In this document: piece after piece, positions 8,336 through 15,645 of the stretch
Position numbering within the stretch: position 1 is the stretch's first letter
Layout: the number at the start of each line of letters is the position of its first letter
Assembly (NCBI GenBank): GCA_902768605.1
Contig: CACXLY010000007.1
Coordinates: 1 to 57,093 of the forward strand
DNA: 57,093 nucleotides
Source of the DNA: an uncultured Bacteroidales bacterium
Lineage (GTDB): Bacteria; Bacteroidota; Bacteroidia; Bacteroidales; Bacteroidaceae
Direction of reading: 5' to 3'
The notes under the pieces: model-generated
The model's input: only the letters and a program-made list of their open reading frames with translations
Databases searched by the model: none
What the model was told of the DNA's origin: nothing
Position numbers and translations under genes: made by a program

Positions 8336-9589
8336 TTATTTGATTACTAAAACTTCATTATCCTTGAATGCCTCGTAGCCGCTGGTTACTACGCGCTCGC
8401 CTGGCTCCAGACCTTCGAGGATTTCGTAGTGCTGGGGATTCTGGCGGCCTACGCGGATGGGGCGGCGATAGGCCTTGGTTCCGCTCTTGTCGAGCACGAA
8501 AATCCATTGGCCTCCTGTGGTCTGGAAGAAGGTGCCGCGAGGAATGATAACGGCTTGCTCGGGCTGACCAAGCTCCAAATCAATATAGTACGTTTGGCCT
8601 GTGCGGATATTCTCCGGGCGCTCACCTCGGAAGATGAAGTCACAGCGGAATTTGCCCTCGCGCACTTCTGGATATACCTTGCGAACTTGAAGCTGATACT
8701 GCCTCTCGCCACGGGTGAAGGTGGCTATAAGGCCTTGGCGGACTCGGTCGATGTAGTGCTCGTCTATGCTGGCCTGCACTTTATAGTCACTGAGGTCATT
8801 CAGCTGTCCTATCTTCTGGCCGGGGCTGATGCTCTGGCCTAACACCACATCGAGCAGTCCCAATTCGCCATCAATGGCTGAGCGCACTTCGAGTTTGTCC
8901 TTGCGCTGACGGATGAGTACCACATTCTTGCGCATGTTCTGCAGGTTATCCTCCATCTGGTCCATCTGAACGGTGCGATAGATTGAGTCCTGCTTCAGGC
9001 GCTGACTGACCAATGAACGTTTCTTGGCAGAGAGCTGATAATCCTCTTGCGACTGCAAGTAATCCTCCTTGCTGATGAGCTTCTCCTGATAAAGTCGTTT
9101 GTTCTGCTCGTAGGTGCGCTGCTTGCGCTGGGTGTCCATATCGAGCTGTGCCTGCTCTGTTTGGTTGTTCAGGCGGTCTTGCTGCATGGCCACCTGCGTG
9201 TTGCGTAGCAGGTTCTGCTTCTCTGCCAGTTCGGCTTCGGCATTCAGGATTTGCAGGTCGAGATTGCTGTTCGAAAGGCGGACGATGACGTCGCCCTTCT
9301 TCACGTGAGTGCCTTCCTCGACGACCTTCTCGCGGACGATGCCGCCCTCCTCGGGCGAAATCTGCACCACTTGAATGGGCAGCACCCGCCCATTGGTACG
9401 CACATAGTCTTTGAATTCAGCCTGGCGTACTTCGCTGATGGTCAACTCATCCTTGCTGACTCTGAGCGTCGATGCATGGCCAGCAAACACCAGCCAGCCC
9501 AGGACGATAAGCACCAAGCAGGCTCCTGCCATATATGGCCAATACTTCATCAGCCGTTGTGTCTTTGTCTTCTCGATTACTCTGTCCAT
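8336..9589 (-). CDS. HlyD/MacA-type periplasmic adaptor (membrane fusion protein)
   Basis: 417-residue adaptor linking inner-membrane ABC permeases to an outer-membrane channel. One membrane helix (about residues 16-36) anchors it; biotinyl-lipoyl halves flank a long coiled coil (about 110-240, rich in QQDRLNNQTEQAQ-like heptads), then come a beta-barrel and a membrane-proximal domain. Phrases such as EEGGIVREKVVEEGTHVKKGDVI are typical. Its start overlaps the end of the TolC-like gene by 13 bp, showing tight coupling, and the first permease follows after 10 bp. Confidence 0.92.
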   Translation of the reverse strand: MDRVIEKTKTQRLMKYWPYMAGACLVLIVLGWLVFAGHASTLRVSKDELTISEVRQAEFKDYVRTNGRVLPIQVVQISPEEGGIVREKVVEEGTHVKKGDVIVRLSNSNLDLQILNAEAELAEKQNLLRNTQVAMQQDRLNNQTEQAQLDMDTQRKQRTYEQNKRLYQEKLISKEDYLQSQEDYQLSAKKRSLVSQRLKQDSIYRTVQMDQMEDNLQNMRKNVVLIRQRKDKLEVRSAIDGELGLLDVVLGQSISPGQKIGQLNDLSDYKVQASIDEHYIDRVRQGLIATFTRGERQYQLQVRKVYPEVREGKFRCDFIFRGERPENIRTGQTYYIDLELGQPEQAVIIPRGTFFQTTGGQWIFVLDKSGTKAYRRPIRVGRQNPQHYEILEGLEPGERVVTSGYEAFKDNEVLVIK

Positions 9590-10890
9590 ATCGTTTCTCC
9601 TTTATAATATCTTACCAATTGTTCCTTCACCATCGCCATCAGTTGGCACTGCAGCAGCATTGCCTTTGAATTCAGCAATTGTGCTGAAGTGGTGCGCAAG
9701 TCGATAGCCGTACTCAGTCCTTCTTCAAATTGGCGTTTCGTCAGTTGATAGGCGATGCTGTCGGCTTCTACCTTATGTACCATCTGAGTGGTTTGCGTCC
9801 GATAGGCGTGCCAATCTTGCCACGCTTCGCGACTCAGTTTCTCCAGTTCCAAGCGTTTCTGTTCGTAGGCTTCCTGAGCAATACGGTAGTTGTTCTTTGC
9901 GCGGCGGATGCCAGTGACGGTCTGCAGGCGGTTGAAAATCGGGATACTCAGTGTAGCACCGATGTATTCGCCTCGGTTGCCATGAAACTGACTGCTGAAA
10001 GATGCTACTGTGGGCGAGTGCAGGGTTTTGTAGTAGGTGGTGTTCATCCCCAAATTCAGAGAGATGGTGGGATAGAGGTTGCTTCGTGCCTGATGCCACT
10101 CATGGCGGGCGATGTCTGTATGATAACGGACTGCCTCCAGTGCTGAATGATTATCCAATACGAAGTAATCATGGTTGTCTGAACCGATGGTGACAAGGTT
10201 GTCATCATGGAAGTCCCTTGCGATTTCCAGATATTTGTCCAATGGCCAGGCCATCTCCTTTTTCAGTTCCAACAATGCCCTAGTATAAAGGTTCTGCTGC
10301 CGTATCAGGTTGTATTCAGCCTCGGCTTGCTGCGATTCCACCTGTGCTACATCGGCAGCACTCTTGCGGCCCACTTCCTCCAAAAGGCGCGTCTGTCGGA
10401 GCAACAAGGTGGTTTCCTCTACCTTCTCCTCAGCCATCGCCACAGTTCCTTGATAATACAGAGCATTTGTGTAGGCTTGCAGTACGGCCAGAGCTGTCTC
10501 GTCTTGCTGCCGGCGAAGTGCCGACTGCCCCATCAGCACACTGGCCTTAGCAGCCCGCAGGGCATGGAGGCGGTTGAATCCATCGAATACAGGCATCGAA
10601 GCATTCACCTGATAGCCGTTGTAGAAGGTGCTGACATTCGTGTAGGTATTGGTTTCAGGGTCGATGGCTCGTCCGAAATTATACTGCGCCCCAGTGCTGG
10701 CACTGACCGATGGAAGGAAACTGCCGATAGCTCCAAGTTTGGTGGCCCATTTGTTATCGAGTTCCAGTTCCGACTGCCTTACCTCATGGTTGTGCTCTAC
10801 GGCATATTGCATACATTGCTGAATCGTCCATGAACTTTGGGCGAGGGTTTGTTGCGACATAAGCAATAGTATAATGGAAAGCTTTTTCAT
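9577..10890 (-). CDS. TolC-family outer-membrane efflux protein
   Basis: Outer-membrane channel of a tripartite exporter, 437 residues from the chosen start. MKKLSIILLLMSQQTLAQ is a clean signal peptide. Two outer-membrane-efflux repeats follow, each with long helices and strand segments such as GAQYNFGRAID and GATLSIPIFNR. The frame is open ten codons further to 10920, but that would overlap the -7 box at 10918-10925, so the ATG at 10890 is preferred. First gene of the leftward operon, divergent from the two-component genes across a regulatory gap of about 160 bp. Confidence 0.9.
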   Translation of the reverse strand: MKKLSIILLLMSQQTLAQSSWTIQQCMQYAVEHNHEVRQSELELDNKWATKLGAIGSFLPSVSASTGAQYNFGRAIDPETNTYTNVSTFYNGYQVNASMPVFDGFNRLHALRAAKASVLMGQSALRRQQDETALAVLQAYTNALYYQGTVAMAEEKVEETTLLLRQTRLLEEVGRKSAADVAQVESQQAEAEYNLIRQQNLYTRALLELKKEMAWPLDKYLEIARDFHDDNLVTIGSDNHDYFVLDNHSALEAVRYHTDIARHEWHQARSNLYPTISLNLGMNTTYYKTLHSPTVASFSSQFHGNRGEYIGATLSIPIFNRLQTVTGIRRAKNNYRIAQEAYEQKRLELEKLSREAWQDWHAYRTQTTQMVHKVEADSIAYQLTKRQFEEGLSTAIDLRTTSAQLLNSKAMLLQCQLMAMVKEQLVRYYKGETIWTE

Positions 10891-10917
10891 TTGCACGCTT
10901 ATTTTGATTTCCGAGTG

Positions 10918-10948
10918 CAAAGTTAAGGGCTTTTGAATGTGCTTGCAA
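10918..10948 (-). promoter_or_regulatory. Promoter of the efflux operon
   Basis: Minus strand: TAACTTTG (10925-10918) matches TAnnTTTG, with CTTG (-33) 20 bp upstream near 10946-10949. The predicted transcript starts about 20 nt before the TolC ATG at 10890. Confidence 0.65.
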
Positions 10949-10974
10949 GCCTTCTTATGTCCCTAAAGACAGAT

Positions 10975-11014
10975 TGTCTAATTTTTTGACACCTCTCCGT
11001 CTAATTATTAGACA
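10975..11014. promoter_or_regulatory. Two tandem 17-bp palindromic sites, candidate operator
   Basis: Site 1 (10975-10991) is TGTCTAATTTTTTGACA and site 2 (10998-11014) is CGTCTAATTATTAGACA. Both fit YGTC-N9-GACA, and site 2 contains a perfect 15-bp palindrome (10999-11013). The centres are 23 bp apart, about two helical turns. An overlapping AGACA-GAT-TGTCT lies at 10967-10979. They sit between divergent promoters of the efflux operon and the response regulator gene, so the regulator is the obvious candidate ligand (inference). Confidence 0.6.
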
Positions 11015-11023
11015 GAAAAGCTG

Positions 11024-11031
11024 TACCTTTG
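11024..11031 (+). promoter_or_regulatory. Promoter of the two-component genes (-7 box)
   Basis: TACCTTTG matches TAnnTTTG exactly, 16 bp before the regulator ATG. No TTTG is present at the -33 position; that place is taken by palindromic site 2, which suggests activator dependence or autorepression. Confidence 0.55.
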
Positions 11032-11047
11032 CAAACAAATAAGCGAA

Positions 11048-11572
11048 ATGAGCATGTACGGAACCATACTTGTAGTTGATGACAACGCTGCCATACTGAC
11101 GGCGATGAAGTACTTGTTGGCCGATATCTTCGAAGAGGTTCTGACCACTACCCAGCCAGATGACATTCTTAAGCTGATGGCACAGCAGTCGATAGACATG
11201 GTGCTATTAGACATGAACTTCTCACTTGGTGTTAACTCCGGTCAGGAAGGACTCTTTTGGCTTCGCGCCATCCACAAGCACCATCCCGATGTGCCAGTGG
11301 TCTTGCTGACGGCATACGCTGACATCTCACTTGCCGTGAAAGGCTTGAAGAACGGTGCAGCCGATTTCATTACGAAGCCGTGGGACAACGACGACCTGCT
11401 CCGCAAATTGAAGGACGTGCTTGACTCGACAGACGAAATTGTCACTCTTGATGAGATGGAGAAGGACCATATTCGCCGTACCATCGATCGCTGTCACGGC
11501 AACCTCACGCAGGCAGCTGAACTGTTGGGCATCACTCGTCAGACATTGTACAACAAGATGAAGCGACTATGA
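11048..11572 (+). CDS. Response regulator: receiver plus Fis-type HTH, no AAA+ domain
   Basis: 174-residue cytoplasmic regulator. The receiver (about 1-122) has the acidic pair at 11-12, phospho-acceptor Asp55 (VLLDMN), Thr88 and Lys110 (FITKPWD). A Fis-type helix-turn-helix follows directly (about 135-174: HIRRTIDRCHGNLTQAAELLGITRQTLYNKM). In NtrC-type regulators these two ends are separated by a sigma-54-activating AAA+ domain of about 240 residues; it is absent here, so this protein should work like PrrA/ActR-type regulators rather than as a sigma-54 activator. The stop overlaps the kinase start by 4 bp. It probably controls the divergent efflux operon. Confidence 0.88.
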   Translation: MSMYGTILVVDDNAAILTAMKYLLADIFEEVLTTTQPDDILKLMAQQSIDMVLLDMNFSLGVNSGQEGLFWLRAIHKHHPDVPVVLLTAYADISLAVKGLKNGAADFITKPWDNDDLLRKLKDVLDSTDEIVTLDEMEKDHIRRTIDRCHGNLTQAAELLGITRQTLYNKMKRL

Positions 11573-12447
11573 ATTGGTGGCTACATATTATAATTGGTAT
11601 AGGCATTGTGGTTTGCGTTGCATGGTTATTCCATCATCAGCGTCGGTTGCGTCTGCGCGCCCATCTGATGCAGGAGGCTATGCGCAATCGTGACTTCACC
11701 TTTCGTCTGCCTACGAAAGGGCTTCTATCTGGCGAGCGTGCTATGCAAGAAGCCTTGAACCAACTGGGCGAGACTATCCGTCAGCAAGTCAACCAAAACG
11801 AGGTGGAATCATGGGAACGGCTTACCCGTGTGCTCACTCACGAGATGATGAACGCTACAGCACCTATCACCAGCATCAGCCAGTTGTTGCTCAATCGGCC
11901 TGATGTGAAGGGAACCCCACTGGAGGACGGCATCCGTGCTATTTTCGACACTTCGCAGCATATAAGCCAGTTCGTCACCAACTACCGCAAGATGTCGGAG
12001 TTGGAGAAGCCTGTCTTAGCTAAGGTAAATCTCAATACATTGCTTGACGATGTGACCAAAGCCTATCCTGGGTTGGATTGGGCCGTGAGCGTCCCAACAG
12101 ATGCGACAGTGCTTGCCGATCCTGGAATGCTACGCCAGGTGGTGATTAACTTGGTAAAAAATGCCATCGAGGCTGGAGCAAAGAGGATGGAATTGACTGT
12201 CACATCTGACGATGTCATCGCCAGCAACGTCTGTCTGCAAGTGAGCAACGATGGTCAACCCATACCGGCAGAGAATCGTCAGTCTCTCTTCGTTCCTTTC
12301 TTTACTACAAAACGAACGGGCAGCGGCATCGGTCTGTCGCTCAGCCGGCGTATGATGGTTCAGCAAGGCGGTTCGCTGGAATTGGCTGACACACCCCACA
12401 CCGGCTTCAATGTAACATTCTTGCTCCGCTTCACTCTGCAAGCGTGA
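11569..12447 (+). CDS. Sensor histidine kinase, short form with one membrane helix
   Basis: 292-residue histidine kinase that should phosphorylate the overlapping response regulator. One N-terminal membrane helix (about 4-22) and almost no periplasmic part; a HAMP-like linker; H-box with His91 in LTHEMMNATAPI; N-box NLVKNAIEAG near 189; G-boxes including GSGIGLSLSRRMM. Without a sensing domain outside the membrane it probably senses an internal or membrane-borne signal. Translationally coupled to the regulator (ATGA overlap). Confidence 0.9.
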   Translation: MNWWLHIIIGIGIVVCVAWLFHHQRRLRLRAHLMQEAMRNRDFTFRLPTKGLLSGERAMQEALNQLGETIRQQVNQNEVESWERLTRVLTHEMMNATAPITSISQLLLNRPDVKGTPLEDGIRAIFDTSQHISQFVTNYRKMSELEKPVLAKVNLNTLLDDVTKAYPGLDWAVSVPTDATVLADPGMLRQVVINLVKNAIEAGAKRMELTVTSDDVIASNVCLQVSNDGQPIPAENRQSLFVPFFTTKRTGSGIGLSLSRRMMVQQGGSLELADTPHTGFNVTFLLRFTLQA

Positions 12448-12449
12448 CT

Positions 12450-12566
12450 TCATCTGCTATTGCCCCAACCAGTCTTTTTCTTCGTGCCATCCCAGTTGGT
12501 GAGTTCACCGCTGACGCCACCGCCACCTGAGTTTACACCGCCACGACCGCCAGTGGCAAGGCAAAC
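12450..12566 (-). pseudogene. Orphan 3' gene tail, Gly-rich
   Basis: An open minus-strand segment of about 38 codons ends ...GGRGGVNSGGGGVSG, then ELTNWDGTKKKTGWGNSR and TGA, and is preceded by a stop in the same frame. The Gly-rich then polar ending looks like the C-terminus of a real protein whose body has been lost. Family not recognised. It is tail-to-tail with the kinase gene. Confidence 0.25.
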
Positions 12567-12631
12567 TCAATTTTCGATGTTAAAAATCGTAATTTAGACA
12601 AATAAAACAGGCTAATTAGGGATATAAAACA

Positions 12632-12670
12632 CCAGCGAGACAAACAAACAATCTTTGTTTATCTCGCTGG
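12632..12670 (-). terminator. Terminator of the DUF2795 gene
   Basis: Stem CCAGCGAGA...TCTCGCTGG extended by TAAACAAA/TTTGTTTG, followed on the minus strand by TGTTTTATA. It is 31 bp past the stop; a partly duplicated copy lies at 2470-2508. Confidence 0.75.
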
Positions 12671-12700
12671 TATTAAATGTTTTAGACTAAATAAAGTCTA

Positions 12701-12922
12701 CTAATACTCGTCCTCGTTGAAGAGGAAATCGTCCTTAGTAGGATAGTCGGGCCAAAGGTCTTCAATAGTCTCATAAACCTCGCCTTCGTCCTCCATTTCA
12801 GTCAGGTTCTCAATGACTTCGAGAGGTGCGCCGCTACGGGTCGCGTAGTCAATCAATTCCTCGCGGGTTGCAGGCCAAGGTGCATCCTCCAGTTTTGAAG
12901 CTAATTCCAATGTCCAGTACAT
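12701..12922 (-). CDS. Small acidic DUF2795-family protein
   Basis: 73-residue acidic protein beginning MYWTLELASKLEDAPWPATREELIDYA and ending FLFNEDEY, a form highly conserved in Bacteroidales and assigned to DUF2795. Its function is not known. It has its own promoter (12978-12985) and terminator, so it is a single-gene unit. A decayed tail copy exists at about 2540. Confidence 0.85.
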   Translation of the reverse strand: MYWTLELASKLEDAPWPATREELIDYATRSGAPLEVIENLTEMEDEGEVYETIEDLWPDYPTKDDFLFNEDEY

Positions 12923-12977
12923 AACGTAATTTACTATTTGTGAATATACGATTAATGGTTTTTTCTAATTTGGTGTG

Positions 12978-13006
12978 CAAAGATACAACATTTTTTCAAT
13001 CCGCAA
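12978..13006 (-). promoter_or_regulatory. Promoter of the DUF2795 gene
   Basis: Minus strand: TATCTTTG (12985-12978) with TTG about 18 bp upstream (near 13004-13006). The -33 box abuts the stop codon of the adenosyltransferase gene at 13007. Confidence 0.65.
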
Positions 13007-13546
13007 TCACTTTTTCCATAAAATTTCTTCTGTTCCTCGCAAAAAGTTTTGGCGAAGGGCAAGAACGTAGAAATAATCGCTCAAACGGTTGACGTAGGAA
13101 AGCAGTTGCGGTTCTACTTTTTCGGCAGAGTTGAGGGCAAGTATGCGGCGCTCGGCGCGTCGGCACACTGTGCGGCAAACATGAGCCAAAGCAGCTGCGC
13201 GGCAACCTCCCGGCAACGTGAAGCCCCGCCACCCGGGAAGTCCTTCGGAAGCCTGGTCGATGGCATGCTCCAGCTGCGACACGTCGTCGGGGGTGATGAT
13301 GCACGACGGTTGGCTGGGCGCCTCAGTGGCAAGCTGGGCACCAACGATGAAGAGGCAACGCTGGACGCCAATGAGGCATTCTCGGTCCGTAGGGTCTTCG
13401 ACATAGGTCAGCAAGAGGCCGACCTGGGCATTCAGTTCGTCGATAGTGCCATAGCTCTCCAGTCGCGCACACTCCTTCGGCACGCGCTTGCCGCCCACGA
13501 GGGACGTCATGCCGGCATCGCCGGTCTTAGTATAAACCTTGCTCAT
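13007..13546 (-). CDS. Cob(I)alamin adenosyltransferase, PduO type
   Basis: 179-residue ATP:cob(I)alamin adenosyltransferase that makes the coenzyme form of vitamin B12. The N-terminal ATP-binding motif KTGDAGMTSLVGGKRVPK (about 7-24), YGTIDELNAQVG, CRTVCRRAERR and the C-terminal NRLSDYFYVLA are all characteristic of the PduO family. Full length. Adenosylcobalamin would serve, for example, methylmalonyl-CoA mutase in propionate formation, typical of Bacteroidales, although no such gene is in this window. Upstream DNA (13549-13612) is word repeat, and no clear promoter was seen. Confidence 0.92.
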   Translation of the reverse strand: MSKVYTKTGDAGMTSLVGGKRVPKECARLESYGTIDELNAQVGLLLTYVEDPTDRECLIGVQRCLFIVGAQLATEAPSQPSCIITPDDVSQLEHAIDQASEGLPGWRGFTLPGGCRAAALAHVCRTVCRRAERRILALNSAEKVEPQLLSYVNRLSDYFYVLALRQNFLRGTEEILWKK

Positions 13547-13548
13547 TT

Positions 13549-13682
13549 ACGATTATAGTTATTTACGATTTGACGATTTACTATTTACGATTTATTTACG
13601 ATTTAACTATTTGGTAATTTATTCCCCTTTCCTGTTTTCCCTCTCTCTTTTGGAGAGGGTTGGGGTGAGGCTGTTGTTTATG
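13549..13682. repeat. Intergenic word repeats: ATTTACGATTT type and CCCTCTC hairpin
   Basis: 13549-13612 is made of TTTACGATT/TTTACTATT words. 13640-13660 forms CCCTCTC-TCTTTTG-GAGAGGG, the same CCCT/AGGG palindrome type seen at 27940-28010 and inside glnS. No gene is visible between 13553 and 13713. Confidence 0.6.
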
Positions 13683-13713
13683 ATTTAGGCATTTACGGGA
13701 CAGAGTTGTGGGT

Positions 13714-14241
13714 CTAAAAGTTTACCTTATAGTATTGCTTGTTATACTTCTTGTCGAAGAATGCGATGCCCAGGTCGTAGAGGTCGAAACTGACGACCGA
13801 GGGGATGCTTTTGAACCACTCCCGATGGTGCTGGAGATTGTCGAGCAGAAGCACAGAGTGCTCGCCCAGATGCTGCAATGCCTCTTCGTCGGGTTCGCGG
13901 AGCAGGCACATGCTCACCTCCCCCGTCACGGGCCGGCACTTGATTCTCGCCCGCTTGCAACCGCTCTGCAGGTAACGCTTCTCCCACCAGGCATCCTTGG
14001 GAAGCAGGATGGACTCCGGCTGCAAATGGTTGGCCAGGCGCAGCAGGAGGTGCAGTCCTCTCCGTTGCCTCAGCCGCTTCGAGAGGGGCAATGCTCTGTC
14101 CAGCTCCCTGTAGGCATAGTACGGGTGACGCTCGTAGATGACATCCGTGATGAAGCGGAAGGCAAAAGGGCTGTGCACGCCGTAACCTTTTCGATGACGG
14201 AAACGGGCAAGCCAAACGAGAGGATTGGTCACTTTTTGCAT
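13714..14241 (-). CDS. Bacteroidales hypothetical protein with RHRKGYGVHSPFAF motif
   Basis: 175-residue protein from the ATG at 14241. The opening ARFRHRKGYGVHSPFAFRFITDVIYE resembles the N-terminus of a Bacteroidetes group of predicted SAM-dependent methyltransferases, but the rest is short and I see no clear glycine-rich SAM loop, so enzyme function is doubtful. A longer frame to 14295 exists, but the promoter box at 14252-14259 lies inside it, which decides for 14241. Monocistronic. Confidence 0.6.
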   Translation of the reverse strand: MQKVTNPLVWLARFRHRKGYGVHSPFAFRFITDVIYERHPYYAYRELDRALPLSKRLRQRRGLHLLLRLANHLQPESILLPKDAWWEKRYLQSGCKRARIKCRPVTGEVSMCLLREPDEEALQHLGEHSVLLLDNLQHHREWFKSIPSVVSFDLYDLGIAFFDKKYNKQYYKVNF

Positions 14242-14251
14242 AATCGGAGCA

Positions 14252-14283
14252 CAAAAATAAGCATAATTTCTGTAACTTTCAAG
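14252..14283 (-). promoter_or_regulatory. Promoter of the 13714-14241 gene
   Basis: Minus strand: TATTTTTG (14259-14252) with TTG 20 bp upstream (near 14280-14282). The start at 14241 lies about 10 nt after the box. Confidence 0.6.
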
Positions 14284-14311
14284 CATAGACGACATTTTTC
14301 TTGCTTTTTCT

Positions 14312-14343
14312 TTTGGTCATATCGCATAATAAATGTAATTTCG
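14312..14343 (+). promoter_or_regulatory. Promoter of the beta-helix protein gene
   Basis: TTTG (14312-14315), 20 bp, then TAATTTCG (14336-14343), one base off TAnnTTTG. Divergent from the promoter at 14252. Confidence 0.5.
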
Positions 14344-14374
14344 CTGCGGAAACATGAGATTTATATCGTTTTCG

Positions 14375-15427
14375 ATGACTCGTTTCAAACTTTTCCTCTG
14401 CCTGATGCTCACTCTTGGGCAGGCATTCGCTCGCGTTTACGAGGCGGCCGACTTCTTTGTGGCTCCGCAGATGTGGGACAACACCGGGCGGCTGCAGGCA
14501 CTCGTCGATAAGGTTCACGCCGAAGGAGGCGGCACGATACAGCTCTCTACGGGCGAGTACATCTTCCGCAGCACGGTGCGGTGGCGCTCGGGAGTCTGCC
14601 TGTCGGGCGTCTCGGTGCAGAGCACTGTCCTCAAGATGGTGGGCACGACGAACTGGTCGCTCTTCATCGGGGAAAGCACGAAGCAAGGCAACTTCCCTGC
14701 CATCGAGAGCGTTCGCTTCGAGCACTTCACCGTCGATGCCTACGGGATGAAACCCTCCAACTACATCACCGATTGCAAAGCCTTCAACATACGCCCCCTC
14801 ACGGATGCCGTTTTCGACGACCTCGTGCTGAAAGGGACACCCGCCACGGCCCTCGGCGTTGACTTCCTGAATCGCGTATTAATAAATAATGTACGCGTGA
14901 TAGAAGGCGGACGGCTTTGGACGGAAGGCAAGGGCGGAGGCAGCGGCATCGGCATCGGCTTGCGCGGATATGAGGACGAGAACTTCATCATCACGAACTG
15001 CATCTGCGTGGGCTGCGGCAACAACGGCATCTTCGTCGAGGACCAGTCGCGCTTCGGAAACGGCGTGAACGGGCGGCAGCCGATGACCGAAGGCAAAGGG
15101 CAAATCATCCGCGGCAACATCGTCAAGAATGGTCGCAACCACGGCATCAGCATCCAGGGAGCGCGCCACATCAGCATCCTCGACAACCTCTCCTACGGCA
15201 ACGCAGGAGCTGGCTTCTACGGCAACTACTTCATGAGCGACGTCCTCATCAGCGGCAACCAACTGCTCGACAACCGCTGGGGCATCTATATCTGTCCGGC
15301 AAGCAACGTGCAGGGTTTCGACGGCACGGGCGAGTTCCGCGACGTCACCATTCGCGGCAACGTCCTCCGGCGCAATCGGGAGGAGATGCTGATTGACGTG
15401 AAAGAGGGCATAGAGATTAAAGATTAA
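14375..15427 (+). CDS. Secreted right-handed beta-helix (pectate-lyase-like) protein
   Basis: 350 residues from the ATG at 14375; signal peptide MTRFKLFLCLMLTLGQAFA. The region after about residue 30 has the pectate-lyase-superfamily opening (ADFFVAP..WDNTGRLQALVDKVHAEGGGTIQLSTGEY) and a run of beta-helix coils (NVRVIEGG, NCICVGCGNNGI, GNIVKNGRNHGIS, DNLSYGNAGAG, GNQLLDNRWGI). Such folds bind or cut polysaccharides, but I see no family-specific catalytic set, so substrate is open. An upstream ATG at 14354 is possible but lies almost at the predicted transcript start. The last codons (GIEIKD and stop) fall in the AGATTAA word repeat, so the original C-terminus may have been replaced. Confidence 0.75.
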   Translation: MTRFKLFLCLMLTLGQAFARVYEAADFFVAPQMWDNTGRLQALVDKVHAEGGGTIQLSTGEYIFRSTVRWRSGVCLSGVSVQSTVLKMVGTTNWSLFIGESTKQGNFPAIESVRFEHFTVDAYGMKPSNYITDCKAFNIRPLTDAVFDDLVLKGTPATALGVDFLNRVLINNVRVIEGGRLWTEGKGGGSGIGIGLRGYEDENFIITNCICVGCGNNGIFVEDQSRFGNGVNGRQPMTEGKGQIIRGNIVKNGRNHGISIQGARHISILDNLSYGNAGAGFYGNYFMSDVLISGNQLLDNRWGIYICPASNVQGFDGTGEFRDVTIRGNVLRRNREEMLIDVKEGIEIKD

Positions 15428-15590
15428 GGAGACGACGCTTCCGAGCATCGCACCTTAAGATTAAAGATTAAGGATTAAAGATTAAAGCTTGGTTGATTTG
15501 AAGATTAAGGATTAAGGAGACGACGCTTCCGAGCATCGCACCTTAAGATTAAAGATTAAGGATTAAAGATTAAGAATTAAGGACTAAAGT
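15414..15590. repeat. AGATTAA word repeat with 88-bp tandem duplication
   Basis: A 66-bp block (AGATTAAGGA words, then GC core gacgacgcttccgagcatcg, then more TTAAGATTAA words) occurs at 15421-15486 and again at 15509-15574, offset 88 bp. The first copy supplies the stop codon of the beta-helix gene. Confidence 0.8.
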
Positions 15591-15645
15591 TTGAGAGAAC
15601 AAATTGTTTTATTAACCCAATTATTAACCATTAAAAGCAAAGATT

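Noticed and set aside
13742..14254. Alternative 170-codon minus frame over the hypothetical gene
   Set aside because: Arg/Ala/Gln-rich shadow frame; the frame with the RHRKGYGVHSPF motif and promoter spacing is preferred.
15414..15590. CRISPR array
   Set aside because: The repeats are short AT-rich words with a single 88-bp duplication, without equal-length unique spacers or cas genes. The same applies to the 22-bp arrays, which have no spacers.
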